Positions 23,385 to 34,758 of a stretch of 52,094 nt of DNA are shown one piece after another. The notes below the pieces were generated by a model. That model ran no database searches. It saw nothing but the letters and a program-made list of their open reading frames with translations, and was not told the origin of the DNA. A program made the position numbers and the translations under genes. Each line of letters opens with the position of its first letter. Within the stretch, counting starts at the first letter, position 1. The DNA comes from Ettlia oleoabundans (taxonomy: Eukaryota; Chlorophyta; Chlorophyceae; Chlamydomonadales). The stretch spans positions 1 through 52,094 of the forward strand of contig JAAMXP010002444.1 in assembly GCA_019693395.1 (NCBI GenBank), read 5' to 3'.

Positions 23385-26300
23385 ATGCAGCAGGTGAGGC
23401 GCAGGACGAGGTTTCCTATCGATATGGATTCAAAGCAGTCGAGAACCTGCCTTACTTGCTCGTACTTGCTGTTGCAGGGCCGGGCTGGCGCGAGCTGGAA
23501 TCGGCCGAGCTCTGCCCAAACGCTGCCGTCCGATGCTGCCGCACCGCCGCCGCAGCCGCCGGCGGCCAGGCCTGGTGCCAGCAGCAGCCAGCTTACTGCC
23601 GACCAGCGAGAGCGTGTAGAGCGCAACCGCCTGGAAGAAATGCGACGGCAGAGCGCACAGCAGCAGGGGTCACAAATTTCAGCAGCACCCGCAAACCTTA
23701 GCGCCTATAATCTCGCTGCTGACCATGCAGATTCTGACAGCAGCCGACCTGCCTCCGCCCTCAGGGGCCTCTTTATGCAGACGCTGCCCAGCGCACAACA
23801 GCAGCAGCACCCACAAACAACCTTCACTAAGCAATGGCCTGTGCAGCATCAGCAGCACCAGGGCTTGGCCCCTCAGCCGGCGCAGCCAGCACAGCAGCAC
23901 CACCAACAGCAGACCTGGCCGCACGAACTGCAGCAGCCGCCACTGCAGCGCTGGCCCCAGTTGACGCCCAGCTGCAGCTCGCAGGGCGGTTTGCAGCCTT
24001 CAGATGCACCACTGTCAGCACCACTGCACACGAATCAGGATTCAGGTCCTAGCGAGCGGAAGCGCCAACACGGGTTCCTGTTCAAGCCACCACCAGGTGG
24101 GTGCTGCTCTGCCGTGGGCTTGGGGCCATCCCTGGAAGCCTGCTGCAATGGTTGCAGCTTTGCATACAGGCAAAATTGGTTATCGTTTAACTTGCCAGGG
24201 GAGGTCTATCATTGGTTATTGTTTAACTTGCCAGGGGAGGTCTATCATTGGTGATCGTTTCACTTGCCAGGGGAGGTCTATCACCTGCACCCAACCCTTG
24301 CCCACACACCTTCTTGTCCGTTGGTCAAACAGGGCTGGCAAACAGCGGCGACAGCGGCACGGGCCAAGCCTTCTCTCAACCAGCACAGCTGCCAGGGCTT
24401 GGGCCAGACGCTGCATTTGTGCGCAAGCACTTGGCCAGCCCGCCGCTGCCACTGCAATTCGCCACTTGCCCAACACGAAGTGACGATGTCATGGGCACGG
24501 CCATGGAGCAGTCTGGGTGGGATTCCAGGCCAGCATTAGCACCCGGTGCGGCTCCACAGGCTGTCAGGCGGGGCGGTAGCAGGGGCAGCAAAGCGGCTGG
24601 AGGGAGCAGCGCACCCAACATAACTTGGACGTTTGACCCAATCCCGAAGCCTCAGAAACAAATGTCGCAGACCACCTTGAAGCAGGCGCTAAGCCGCCAT
24701 GCCAAGGCGACGGCTGGCAAAGCAGATGAGGAGAAGCGGCGGCAGGGACAGCAGCAGCAGCATTGGCAGCTGCAGGATCAGAAGAAGCTTTCCATTTCCA
24801 CTGAAGATGAAGGAGACCTTGCAGCAAGCTTTCCCACTGGTGGTGGTGGCTGGCATTGCCAGTTCAGCCAGCAAAACACGGGTCCACAGCCGGTGGGTAT
24901 GCGACCGTTCGAGAAGCAGCCACAACAGTCCTGGCCTGCACAAGCAGCAGCTTCTCTGCAGCACACTCCTGGAGCATCTCAACTCGGCTTCAAGGCTGCA
25001 ACCCCAGCACAGAAAGCTGCTACGAGTGGTCTTAACACTAGCCACAAAACTTTGGGTGAGGCACCAGGTCCCGGACACCTGCTGTCGCCCTTGCAAGTTG
25101 CACCCAGCAGCAGCTTCGCAGGTCTAGCACCCCTGAGCGGGCAAAACCTGTGGTCGGCCCCTGAGCCCTACGCTGCCGCTGCACGCACAGCCTCCACAGC
25201 ATCTGTCAGCATAGCAGGTGCCCAGGCTGCCAGGAAGCCGCCCCTGCCAGGAGGTTCCAAACTGCCAGTGCATCACAACATAGTGCAGCCTGGCTTCGCA
25301 GCTTCCAAGTGGAACCACAGCCATGCTGCCGGCACTCCCGTGAAGAATTACCAGAAGGACCCTGCCAGCAAAGAGGAGCGCCGGCTGCAGCTTCAGCGGG
25401 TACTGGCTGCTGATGTGGACCCGTTTGCAGCGGCAACTTCCACTGGAAGGTGGGGTCAAGATCTAATGCATCTGGCAATGGGCAGGCAGCCGCATGAGGG
25501 TCATGTACTGCCTTGTACTATGCCTTGTAATCATGTAAGCCGTACACCACAATGTCACTGCGCTGCTGTGTAGGCGTTGGGAATGGCTGAAAGAGCCTCG
25601 TGATCGGGAGGGCAGGACACCAGCGGACCCAGATTACGACCCTACCACCATCCACATCCCAGATGCTGCTTGGGGCACTGAGCTGAAAGGCGCTGACGCA
25701 CAATACTGGCGCATCAAGCAATCTGCAGCCCACATGGTGCTCTTTTTCCAAGAGGGTAGGTACCAGCAGCACACGCTTGTCCCAGCCGTGCATCACATAA
25801 AAAAGCCAGCAGGGAGGCAAGGCACAAGTGCACATCTTTGACACCCTCTCTTACACGCACCTGCTGTCATCCTCCTGCCTTTCCAGGCAACTTTTACCAT
25901 CTCAAGGATCGAGATGCTGACATAGGCATGCGTGTGGGCTTGCATAGCATGGGAGGCATTCGCGGTTGTGCTGCCAACATGTGGACGGTGGGGTGCAACG
26001 TCAGGTTTGCGATAATCATCCTTCTAAACTAGTGCAGTTGGAGGCGCATGCTTCGCCATCAGTGTGTTGCTCGTCAGCCGGCCATGAGTCCAACCATTGA
26101 CCTCTCGCTTGGTCAAGAGCATGCAGGATATGGGCCAGAGGTTACGAAGTTAAACCTGGCACCCAGAGACTCCCCTGCTATCCCCCTCGACCTCATGCTC
26201 TGCAGTGCATTTGATCAGTGGGCTGCCAAGGTGCTAGCCCTTGGATATGTGGTTGGCAGGCAAGCAATCGATCAGTCGTCCTGCTTGCTGGGGTAGGACC

Positions 26301-29300
26301 GCGCCATTCATCTGCACAGCGGCAGTGCTGGTTCAGGCTGGCTTGTTTCTGCTGCAGGCTTCAACGGGAAGCTGTTGAATTGATTCACCTGTTCTCAAAA
26401 AACGACAAATGCATGCGGCTCTGACTTGCAGGGTAGATGAGGACAAGCGAGGGCAGCGGGAGAAGGGAAGCACGCTTGTGAAGCGCACGCTGTGCCGCGT
26501 CTACTCTCCAGGCACCCTGCTGGACGCAACCATGATGGTGAGCTCTGCCACAGTGCACATGCTGGTTTACCCGTCAGGCTTTTACAATTTGTTCCATGAG
26601 CAGCTGTCTTTGTGCTGCTGCCCAGGAAGGGTTTGCATGACAAGCCTTAGAGCACGCGAACAATAAAACTGTTGTTGTAGAACCCGGTTGCCAGCCCCCG
26701 CTGAGCCCTTTCTGCTGCAAAGCATGAAAAACGTTCTTGCAGGAAGCCTGTGGCAGCCAACCCCTGGTGACGATCTATGAAGGCTGCAGCCTGAGGTTTG
26801 GGGCCTGCATTGTGGATGTGCAGACAGCCACCATCAGCTTTGCCTCCTGGCAGGTCAGCTGGGGCCGTCAAGTGGGATGCTGCTTTGCAAGGGATGTTAC
26901 ACACAGGCTTGCTAGCTTCAAGACCGGCACTTGGAAGGAAATAGGAAATGCTCGGTTTGCATAGCCCTGCCAACGTGCTGTCCTGCCTGTTGCTGACGCT
27001 GTTGCTGCTGTTGCCTGCAAGTGCAGGAGGTTGACACACAGCGGTCTACGCTGCAAGCGCTGCTGCTTGCAGCTGACCCTGCTGAGGTGCGTGTCGGCAT
27101 TACTAAATAAGGTTGCTGCTTTTGTCCAGTTGCAAAAGGAGAATTGGTGCCTTGTTGTCAAGTGTCAGATGGTCGTGGTTCACCGATACGTCCTTCTGTG
27201 GTGCCTCCCCTACAGGTGGGCTTTGCCCGGGGCCAGCTATCGCCAGAGACGCGCAAACTGCTGCGTCAGCTAGGACCAGTTGGTGGGTGCGGCGGCCAGG
27301 GTGTGGTGCTCAGTCACATCAACCACTTGATGCCCTTTGACCCCGACAGTGAGGAACATGGGGTAGCAGACGCTATGGTGGAGCATGCAGGCAAGGTTGG
27401 AATAGCAAGCTCAATTGAAATGGAAGGCCTGTCCATGTGGGAGTGTGCAGCTGTGGGGAGAAGCAGAAAGACTGGGCGCCTGTTCAAAAGACATGCAGTT
27501 GGAGCCAGCTGTGCAGTTGCATTCCTGATTCTCAGCTGCATGCTTGAGTTGTGTGCCCCAGCGGTCATGTCTGCTGGGCATTTACTTTCCACATACCCAT
27601 GGTTGGTTTGCCCGCTTGTCCCCTGCAGCTGACATGTTCAGGTCTCAAGGTGGCAAGCATGGAACCTTCGCGTCAGCCGCCACGCAGCTGACGCCCCATG
27701 CAGCTGCGGCACTGCAGCTTGCCATCCAGCATCTGCAATTCACCCAAACGGCACGGCACGTACTACCCTCCTGTACCCTGGCCTGCATGGACGGCCTGGT
27801 GGGGGGCGCGCATTCCTCAGGTGAATGTAGTGGGGCGGTGCTAGCTTGCTTGGTTGGTAGGCGGCTTGATTGTAAGCCTTCACTAGACCCACGGCGGTTT
27901 CCTGAAAGGCTCGCTGTGCTGCCCGTTCTACACTTGCGATGCAGGTTATACTCTGCTTGATGCATGTGCCATGCGTAGCCTGGAACTGCTGAGCAACAGT
28001 GAGGGGCGGCTGCAAGGATCGCTGCTGCAACTGCTGGACGGTGCTGCCACGCCGGCTGGCAGGCGCAAAGTCAAGCAGTTCATAACTTCCCCGCTCTTCA
28101 GGCAAGCTTGCTGCAGCTAGAGGTACTACCAGCTTCAGCAACAAAGCACCATTGCTGGTAATGGCTTCAGCGGAGATATTATGTCTTTCCTTTGTATAGC
28201 CGTAGCGTCCACAAGCAGTATTTTTGCTCACTGTCGCTTGGCTCTGCTACTGTCTGTCCTCAGGGTGGGAGACATTGAAGAGCGTTTGGCCACCACCGAG
28301 CTCTTCATGCATCGGCCAGCTGAGGCCGATGCCTTCCAGGCAAAGCTGCACCGAGCTCCTGATTGCGAGCGCCTGCTGGCAAGGGCCGCCAATGTGCTTG
28401 CTGCAGTGGTGGAGAAGGTGGCAGCTGCAGAAGAGGCGGACAGCTTGGCACAGCAAGGGCAGCATGCCCACGGCTGGGTTGATGTGCCCGGCCAGCTGCA
28501 GCAGGGCCAGTCGGGGAGCAGCAGATGGGCCAGCACAAACCCTAGGGCACCCTCGGCAGCTGAGAAGCGCTCAGAGGAGGCAGGGCGTGTGGCACAGCTG
28601 GCATCAGTGCTTGATTTGTCACAGGTAACTTAGTGGCGGCACCAGCGCCATATGTACTTGACAGCTAGCTGGCATTCTGATGAATGGATGACTGTCACTT
28701 TCTTGCCCCGCCAGTCTGTGCCACAGAGCGATTGCAACATGTGCCCTTCTCCTGGACCCCTCCACGTGCCCCGTCTCCTGCCTGCAGGCCACATTCTTGC
28801 CAGTTGTGCAGCTGTTTGAGGGTGCTGGGATGATGCTGGAGGCTGTGCACGGCCTGCACTGCGCGCTGCAAGCAGAGGGGAGGGGCGGCAGCCGCAGCGG
28901 AGGGCGGGCTGTGCTTCCACCACCTGTGCAGCGTGCCGTGATGCGCGGTGAAGCCGTAGCGGGAGTGCTGCAGCAGCTCACCCAGGTTGGGGCGCTTGTC
29001 TTCAGCTGCCAGTCGATCAGCACGCCGACGTATACAATGCTTAGGCAGCAACCCTAGTGGTGCTTCATGGTCACCTCGTACTGCACCCCTGCAGGTCTTT
29101 GATGCTGAGCGCTTCAATTATGCCACTGCTGACATTGATCTGGAGCCGGTGAGTGTTTCAAGTTTACTTACATTGGGGTGCCAAATTGTTCATCAAGAAA
29201 GTTCATGCATGGCCTTGTGTGACTGCAGCACTGCATCTGCACGCTACAGAAATTTGTAAATGTGGCGCTGGGGACCATTTAGGGACCAAACCACACATTC

Positions 29301-32288
29301 TACGCCTGCAGGGGCTATGTGCCGAGTTTGATGCAGTGGCAGGCCGGTTGGCAGAACTGCAAGCTGCGGCGGGGGCTGCGCTGGAGGGTGTGCGAGAAGC
29401 ACTGCGACAGCAGGGCCACCAGGCAGCTGCTCTGAGGAAAGTCAAGTTGGTGGACTATCGAGGAGAACAGCTGCTGGAGGTGGGGTATACGCTGTGGAAT
29501 TGCTTGCATACAGATGCTCTGCAGTTAAGTTGGCGTAGTGTGATGTGCTCTGCATGCTCCAACCCCACCTCTTCTGCCCTATAGACCAACCACCTGGTAT
29601 CCTAATGCTTGCCCATTACCTTGTTTCTCACCTACCATTCAAATCGCACTTCTTTCCGCTACCTGCATCAGGTGCCGACAGCACTGCGCCGTGATTTGGA
29701 GCAGCTCATGGCCTGCAGCCTGGTGAAAGAGGCACAGACGATTGCCAAGTACCGGGTACCTGCCGTGGCAACCATGCTGCAGGTGTGACATGCGGCTTAT
29801 CGTAACAGAAGTCGCCGGGTAGCAGTACAATACAAAAGGCATGCACAAGGTTGGGCGCAACAGGCTTTGCGCCTCGTTCTCTTCCTTGACACACAGCCCT
29901 GATGCGATGTGGCATTGCCTTCAATGCTGTTGCCCATTGTCTGTGCTCGCAGGCAATGGAGGAGGCACGGCATAGCGCCAAGCTGTGTGTGTTGCGGTTC
30001 CTAGCTGAGGTGCGTGGTGCCCCAGCGTTTGGACGGGCAGGCATGCAGCCAGGGCACAAAAACAAGCTCAACTGCAGGTCTCAACTCAGTCAAGTGGCAC
30101 TCACTCTGGTCTTGTACAGACTGTTTTGCTTGCGATCGAGTTATTCCGTTCAATAACATCGCCACTGCTGTGCCACCTGGAGTTTTGCAGAGCGCACAGC
30201 TCTTCCTTGATAGCTCAGATGCCTTTCGCAGCTTTTTCATGTCCATCTCCATACTGGACGTCCTTGCCGGCTTTGCGGAAGCTACCCATCCCCGGGCCGC
30301 GCCGCCTGGCTGCGCCTTCTGCCGCCCCACTTTTGCCGCCTCTGCACCTGCTGCTGGCACGTCGGCCGGGCCGCGCGCTGCCGCCGCGCCACCTCTCAAG
30401 CTGCAAGGCGTGTGGAATCCCGCATTGCTGGCCAGTGGGGTGGACAGCATTCAGCCCAACGACCTTCAGCTGGGTGGTACTGGCGCTGGTAGCCTGCCAG
30501 GCTTGATGCTGCTCACAGGGGCTAACACTGGCGGGAAGTCCACCCTACTGCGCGCCACCTGCTGGGCAGTCATCATGGCCCAGGCAAGCTGCTGCTGTTG
30601 CTGCTGATTGTTGTTGCTGCTGCTGCTGCCAAACCCTGTCTGCCTGACTGTATGACAGTCTCAGGTGCCCGCTGCCTCACTTCATGTAGCACGCCATGCA
30701 CTTGAAGCACTGCTTGCCTGTCTCCCATCACCTCGCAGATCGGCTGCTACGTGCCTGCCAACGCTGCGGAGCTGGCACCTGTGGATCGCATATTCACACG
30801 CATAGGTGGGTGTGCAACCTCAGACCAAGTCCTCCAAAGTGCAAGATTAGGGTAATGTCGTCGGCCACACGGCAGCTTGCCTTGCGATTCCCTGCTGCAG
30901 TTCAGCTGGGGTGTGGCCGTGGCTGCTTTCCAACTAATGCTGCAACTGGTGTGAGCTGCGCCGGCTGTTACCTGTCCCGCCCACGATGCCTATTGCACAC
31001 AGTGGGCTACCTGCCAGTGTGCCAGCCACAGCAACCATCCACGGCTCCTGCATGTCTTGCAGGTGCACAGGACCGTTTGTTCACTGGGGAGTCCACTTTT
31101 GCTGTAGAAATGCTGGAGACCTCCTCTCTGCTGCGCCACTCCACTCCGGCCTCGCTAGTGGTGAGTCTGCCCAGCAGCATGGAGGCTAGCATTCGGTATG
31201 CCCGTCGACTGTGTGTGTGATAAAGGTCAGGAGAAGCACCAGGCTGGAGGGGTACAAGGGCAGGCAGCTGAGGGTAGTGAAAGGTCCGCTGGTTGCATGG
31301 ACGATTCGAGGCCTTGCATGATCGTGGTGCCAGGAGGACATGTAGCACGTGCTTGCCCTCACTGGCCTGCAGATATTGGATGAGCTGGGGCGCGGCACTG
31401 CCACTCATGACGGCCATGCAATCGCCTATGGAGTGGCCCTCTGGCTGGCACAGGACAAGCGCTGCCGGTGGGCAACTGCAGTGGGGTTCAGGACCCCATA
31501 TCCATCCCTGCATGTCTTGGAAGGTTCCTGCCCACAATCGATCTTTGCATGGGGAACATTTTACGGCTTTTCCTGCTTTACATCGTGGCAGTGGAATCAG
31601 TACTTTGAGACAGCCTTTAGCGACCCTGCGTTGCTCTAGCCATTGTGGTGCCTCCTCGCCTGCCTGCTTGCTCACCCTGGGGCCCCGCAGATGCCTGTTT
31701 GCCACGCACCACCACGGCCTGTGCCACGAGCCACGCCTGGCAGGCTTGGTGCAGCTGGCACACATGCGATCCATGGCCCACCCAATCAGGGGCCTGCTGC
31801 CCTCCTTTTGCCTGGAGGAGGGGCCAGCTCCCAATGGAAGTTGCGGCATACAGGTTGCTGCGGTGTGCAACCTGCCAGCCTCTGTGCTCAGTCGTGCTGC
31901 CGGATTGGCACAGCGGGCGGAGCGTGAACACAGCTTTATTCATGGAACTTGGAGCGGCAGCAATGAGGGAGGTGGAGAGCAGACTCGGGCGGGTGGCAGT
32001 CTGGGCCGGCAGCCACTTCGCGCCATGAATCAGCACTTGGGGCATCAGTCGCCGGCTGCCAAGCGGCGGCGCCTGCTTGCAACATGTGATGGCCAGCAAG
32101 AGCGAGACAGTCAGGATGCTGCTATTCTAATCAACAGCATAGAAAACCTGGCTCACAAGCAGCAAGAAGCACTTGCAGCAGTGCGTGCGGCGGTGCAAGC
32201 TGCCTTGCACGGCGCCCCTGGAGCTGGCGAGCAGCTACTGGCGCTTCAAGCGGCGGTGAAGGGGGCCCTAGGTGGCGGCGAACTGTAA
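23385..32288 (+). CDS. MSH7: MutS homologue MSH7 (plant-type MSH6-like mismatch-repair ATPase)
   Basis: Expected to pair with MSH2 and recognise mispairs. Exons: 23385-23393, 23478-24096, 24333-25449, 25574-25755, 25887-26004, 26206-26259, 26432-26537, 26743-26853, 27027-27086, 27216-27390, 27629-27820, 27945-28101, 28264-28624, 28788-28985, 29095-29148, 29312-29479, 29672-29782, 29953-30009, 30191-30583, 30739-30805, 31063-31160, 31373-31467 and 31691-32288, giving 1699 aa with every phase consistent. A disordered Gln-rich N-terminus of about 580 residues precedes WEWLKEPRD and PADPDYDPTT (MutS I start). The ATPase has GANTGGKSTLLRATC (Walker A, K1399), TGESTFAVEMLET and ILDELGRGTATHDG (D1472, E1473). 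STLLRATC and the SCGIQVAAVCNLP tail resemble plant MSH7 more than MSH6; no PWWP/Tudor domain is seen. The C-terminus adds a KRRR basic patch and helices. Four introns look GC-AG. The start is ambiguous: an in-frame ATG at 23280 is possible. MSH7 versus divergent MSH6 needs a tree. Confidence 0.88.
23592..23657 (+). other. Putative RPA32-binding helix in the MSH7 N-terminus
   Basis: Residues 42-63 read LTADQRERVERNRLEEMRR and onward. This resembles the RPA2 C-terminal-domain-binding helix of SMARCAL1 and XPA (pattern Q-R-x-x-[IV]-E-x-N-R-x-x-[AE]-[LM]-x-R). The rest of the N-terminus is low complexity, so this charged block stands out. Binding is inferred from similarity alone. Confidence 0.4.
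24175..24282. repeat. Three tandem 36-bp repeats in MSH7 intron 2
   Basis: Three copies start at 24175, 24211 and 24247 (ATTGGTTATCGTTTAACTTG and onward) with one to three differences each. Period 36 keeps the frame, so reading straight through would add LPGEVYHW-type repeats before a stop. Flanking splice sites (donor at 24097, exon resuming 24333) and phase place the array inside an intron. Confidence 0.85.
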
Positions 32289-32879
32289 ACCGCAACGAGT
32301 CGGCGACGCCAGGTAAACTGTATATATGCATAAACAGTTAATGTGTCACCCACCAATATTCAGGAAATTTGTGTCAGCCTTGTCACCAGGAGCACATCAC
32401 GTCTCACATTGTTTGCCGACGCTTTTAAACGCAATGCACGGCCCTCGGCAAGCTGCTACATGCTATTCAGCCTTATCTCAATTTCAGCTTCGTTTCTTCT
32501 GCTTGATGTATATTTCGTGGCGTGTAAGTAAGCGTGGTTCTGGTCACCAAAAGCGTCTTCTGCCAGGGTGGCCCTGCTCGCCACTGCCGCCGCTCAGTTG
32601 CGAGCGGGGTGCTGAGGATGCTGCGCTACTGACTCCCGCCAAGGCCCCTCCCGTAAGCGTCCCGGTACATTTCATCGCTGTGCCCTAGACAGGCAGGCAA
32701 GTAGGGCCGTACCGCAACCCTTCTGACGTTCATTGCCGTTCTTCGTTGAAGCCCGCGGCGTGCAGGTCGTGCTTTTTATGAACGCTTAGAGGCAGCGCCC
32801 CTGGCGGCTGAACGGAAGTGAGGCGGGAGGTAGTGCCAGCGGCGAGCGGCTGCTCAGGCCTGCCTCTCCCTGCGCACAG
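32289..32879. other. Region between MSH7 and the leucine-rich remnant
   Basis: TGTAA overlaps the MSH7 stop (32284-32288) and an AT-rich patch follows. A possible small exon of the next gene lies at 32766-32817 (encoding RAFYERLEAAPLAAERK between a CAG acceptor and a GTGAGG donor), but its phase does not join the leucine-rich frame downstream. No other coding signal was found. Confidence 0.35.
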
Positions 32880-33925
32880 CCGCCTGTCTCACTGTGAATG
32901 CCTGGCCAGCGGCGCTGAATTACCTGCGCAGCCTGTCCATATGTTTGGAATATGCCACAGTGCGGCTGAGCAGCGCCATGCGCCGCATGAGCAATTTGCG
33001 GCGGTTGGAGGTGTGCGCAGCTGCTGTAATTGGTAGCAGCCACCTGCCCTTAGGCATCACCCACCTGACCTGGTCTGAGCAGTCTTATCGTTACATTTAC
33101 TCCTGGTTGGGTGAGAGGCAGCCTGTGTTCGCATGAAATATGTCTCTGGACAGCTATTGAGAGTGTTTGAGCTGAAACAACAGGGTGCATCCCTGGGGGA
33201 ACCTGCAGTGTCACCGCAGCAGCCAACGCTGTCCAGGGCAGGAAAGGAGGGCTTAACAAACAAATTTGAACGACGCGTGCATGTTTCTCCTCTTGTTCCT
33301 GCCTTCCGTGCCCCAGGTGTCTTGCCTGACCGCACTCTCCTCTTTGACGCTAAAGTCAAGCACCATCAACCTCCGGGGTGAGAGGGATAACAACCTGCTT
33401 GCCTTCAATGGCCTCTCCATGCTTAGCCTGCTGCGCTGCGATGTGCCCGATTTCCTGGGAGAACGCACGCAGCTCCAGGGCCTCCACAACATATAGGCTG
33501 ATGTGTTTGATGCGGGGATCCATCTACGGCTGCAGCAGCTCACAGCGGTGGCGCTGGTGGGGATCACACCTAGCGGTGCCATCCTGGCAGCGCTGAGCCT
33601 GCTGCCGCAGCTGCAGCGCTTGGTGGTGTGTGACGAGCACAGCTTCTCACCTGTGCAGCGCTGCCTGCTTGCGGGCGCCTGGCTGGGCAGGCTGCGCTGG
33701 CTGGGCCTGGATGTCCACCAGCTGCTGCACAACATGCAGCTGCTAGCGGCAACCACCCAGCTGGAGTGCCTGTTTGTGCTGGGCAGCTACACGCCTGCCG
33801 GCCTGACCATGCTGTGGAAGCCACTGTGGCGATGGGCAGAGGAGTACACGCCGCTGCAGTGCTTTCAGCTGCGTCAGTCGCTGACGTCAGACGGCTGGTG
33901 CCCGGTTCCGATGAACAGCAAGTAG
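32880..33925 (+). pseudogene. Leucine-rich-repeat-like gene, apparently broken
   Basis: Two blocks encode leucine-rich, LRR-like protein in the same style. Block one is 32880 to about 33100 (LRSLSICLEY, MRRMSNLRRLEV, LPLGITHLTW). Block two is 33317-33925 (LTALSSLTLKSSTINLRG, LSMLSLLRCDVPDF, LRLQQLTAVALVGITPSG, LLPQLQRLVV). The best donor after block one (GTGAGA near 33109) leaves phase 1, while block two after its CAG acceptor needs phase 0. Block two is interrupted by an in-frame TAG at 33494-33496 with coherent leucine-rich sequence on both sides. A 54-base in-frame intron (GTGCCC to TATAG) could remove the stop but would be unusually short. No F-box or other partner domain is seen. TGTAA at 34133-34137 is a candidate poly(A) signal. 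It could be a live gene with a sequencing error; decay fits slightly better. Confidence 0.45.
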
Positions 33926-34758
33926 CAGGAAGGTCGGCCAGGGCTCCTACGAAGTGGCGGGCAGGGCTGCTGAAACTGCTCGCGGCTGTGGTATCGTCAG
34001 GTGCGGCAAGAGTGGCGATGAAGCTGCAAACGGGGCTGCAACGTATTGGCAGCACCTCTTCTCTGCTGTGGAGTGACTCGTTCCCTGATAGCACTTTTCT
34101 AGTACGGTGTTGTGCATGTGTGTCCCTGCTGCTGTAATATTCCGCCAGCTGTGTTGACTATAGTCCCACCCGCCCCTCATGTTTAGGCGTTTTACGCCTT
34201 ATGAAAGTCATGTTCTCCTATATGAGCCGTGTAATGACTGCCGTTACTGAAGACACTTGCTTAGTACACCATGGGAGCTCACAACGGCAGAGAGCGGCCG
34301 ACATAATGACAGCTCTTGTTTATGCAGGGATCGCTCAAGTTGACGGGTTAGCAGCCTGAGGATCCCACAAGTTGCAGATTTGAAGGGCCAAAGGAGGGAA
34401 AGACTGTTGTGAATGATTGCCGGGGGAAGCAGCCTCGACATCCGCTTCCGCGATCGAGGCTCTCGAAGCTGTCCGGAGGCACCTGCAGTAGGCACCATCT
34501 CCGGAGGCGCATTCCCGGTAGATATAAGAGACCACATTATTTGTTCCATCCAACTCTCAACTATCCTCGTTCATACAGGCTTTCTCTTACTAGCGTAGCG
34601 ACTTACCAGGCTTTGGGCAGGCGTGTGACAGGCACGTTGACTCGCCCTCCTCTAGTAGACTTCTGCTGAGCCGGTTGCCGTGGCAAGGGGCGAACGCGAC
34701 TCTCTATCCTTGTAGCCACAAGTTGCCATTGGCCGGCACCGCAAAGGATCACAACCCC
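33926..34758. other. Intergenic; hairpin and promoter side of the GH16 gene
   Basis: Contains a TGTAA (34133-34137), a perfect short hairpin (34185-34199) and an AT-rich GATATAAGAG element (about 34520-34529), which is a possible TATA box about 230 bases before the GH16 ATG. No convincing coding sequence is present. Confidence 0.4.
34185..34199. other. Short perfect hairpin
   Basis: AGGCGT-TTT-ACGCCT forms six paired bases with a three-base loop, 260 bases past the leucine-rich remnant and 560 before the GH16 start. In a eukaryote a terminator role is not expected; it could be chance. Confidence 0.35.

Noticed and set aside
24175..24282. CRISPR-like array
   Set aside because: Three directly adjacent copies with no spacers inside a nuclear intron; a plain tandem repeat.
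23280..25573. A separate gene for the Gln-rich protein upstream of the MutS domains
   Set aside because: The donor at 25449/25450 and the acceptor before WEWLKEPRD join in phase, and there is no stop or poly(A) signal between, so it is the MSH7 N-terminus.
32326..32688. Open frame of 120 codons just after MSH7
   Set aside because: No family character and it starts in the MSH7 3' flank; its proline-rich end does not join the leucine-rich exons in phase.
34185..34199. Rho-independent terminator
   Set aside because: The hairpin is perfect but short, has no T-tract and lies in nuclear eukaryotic DNA.
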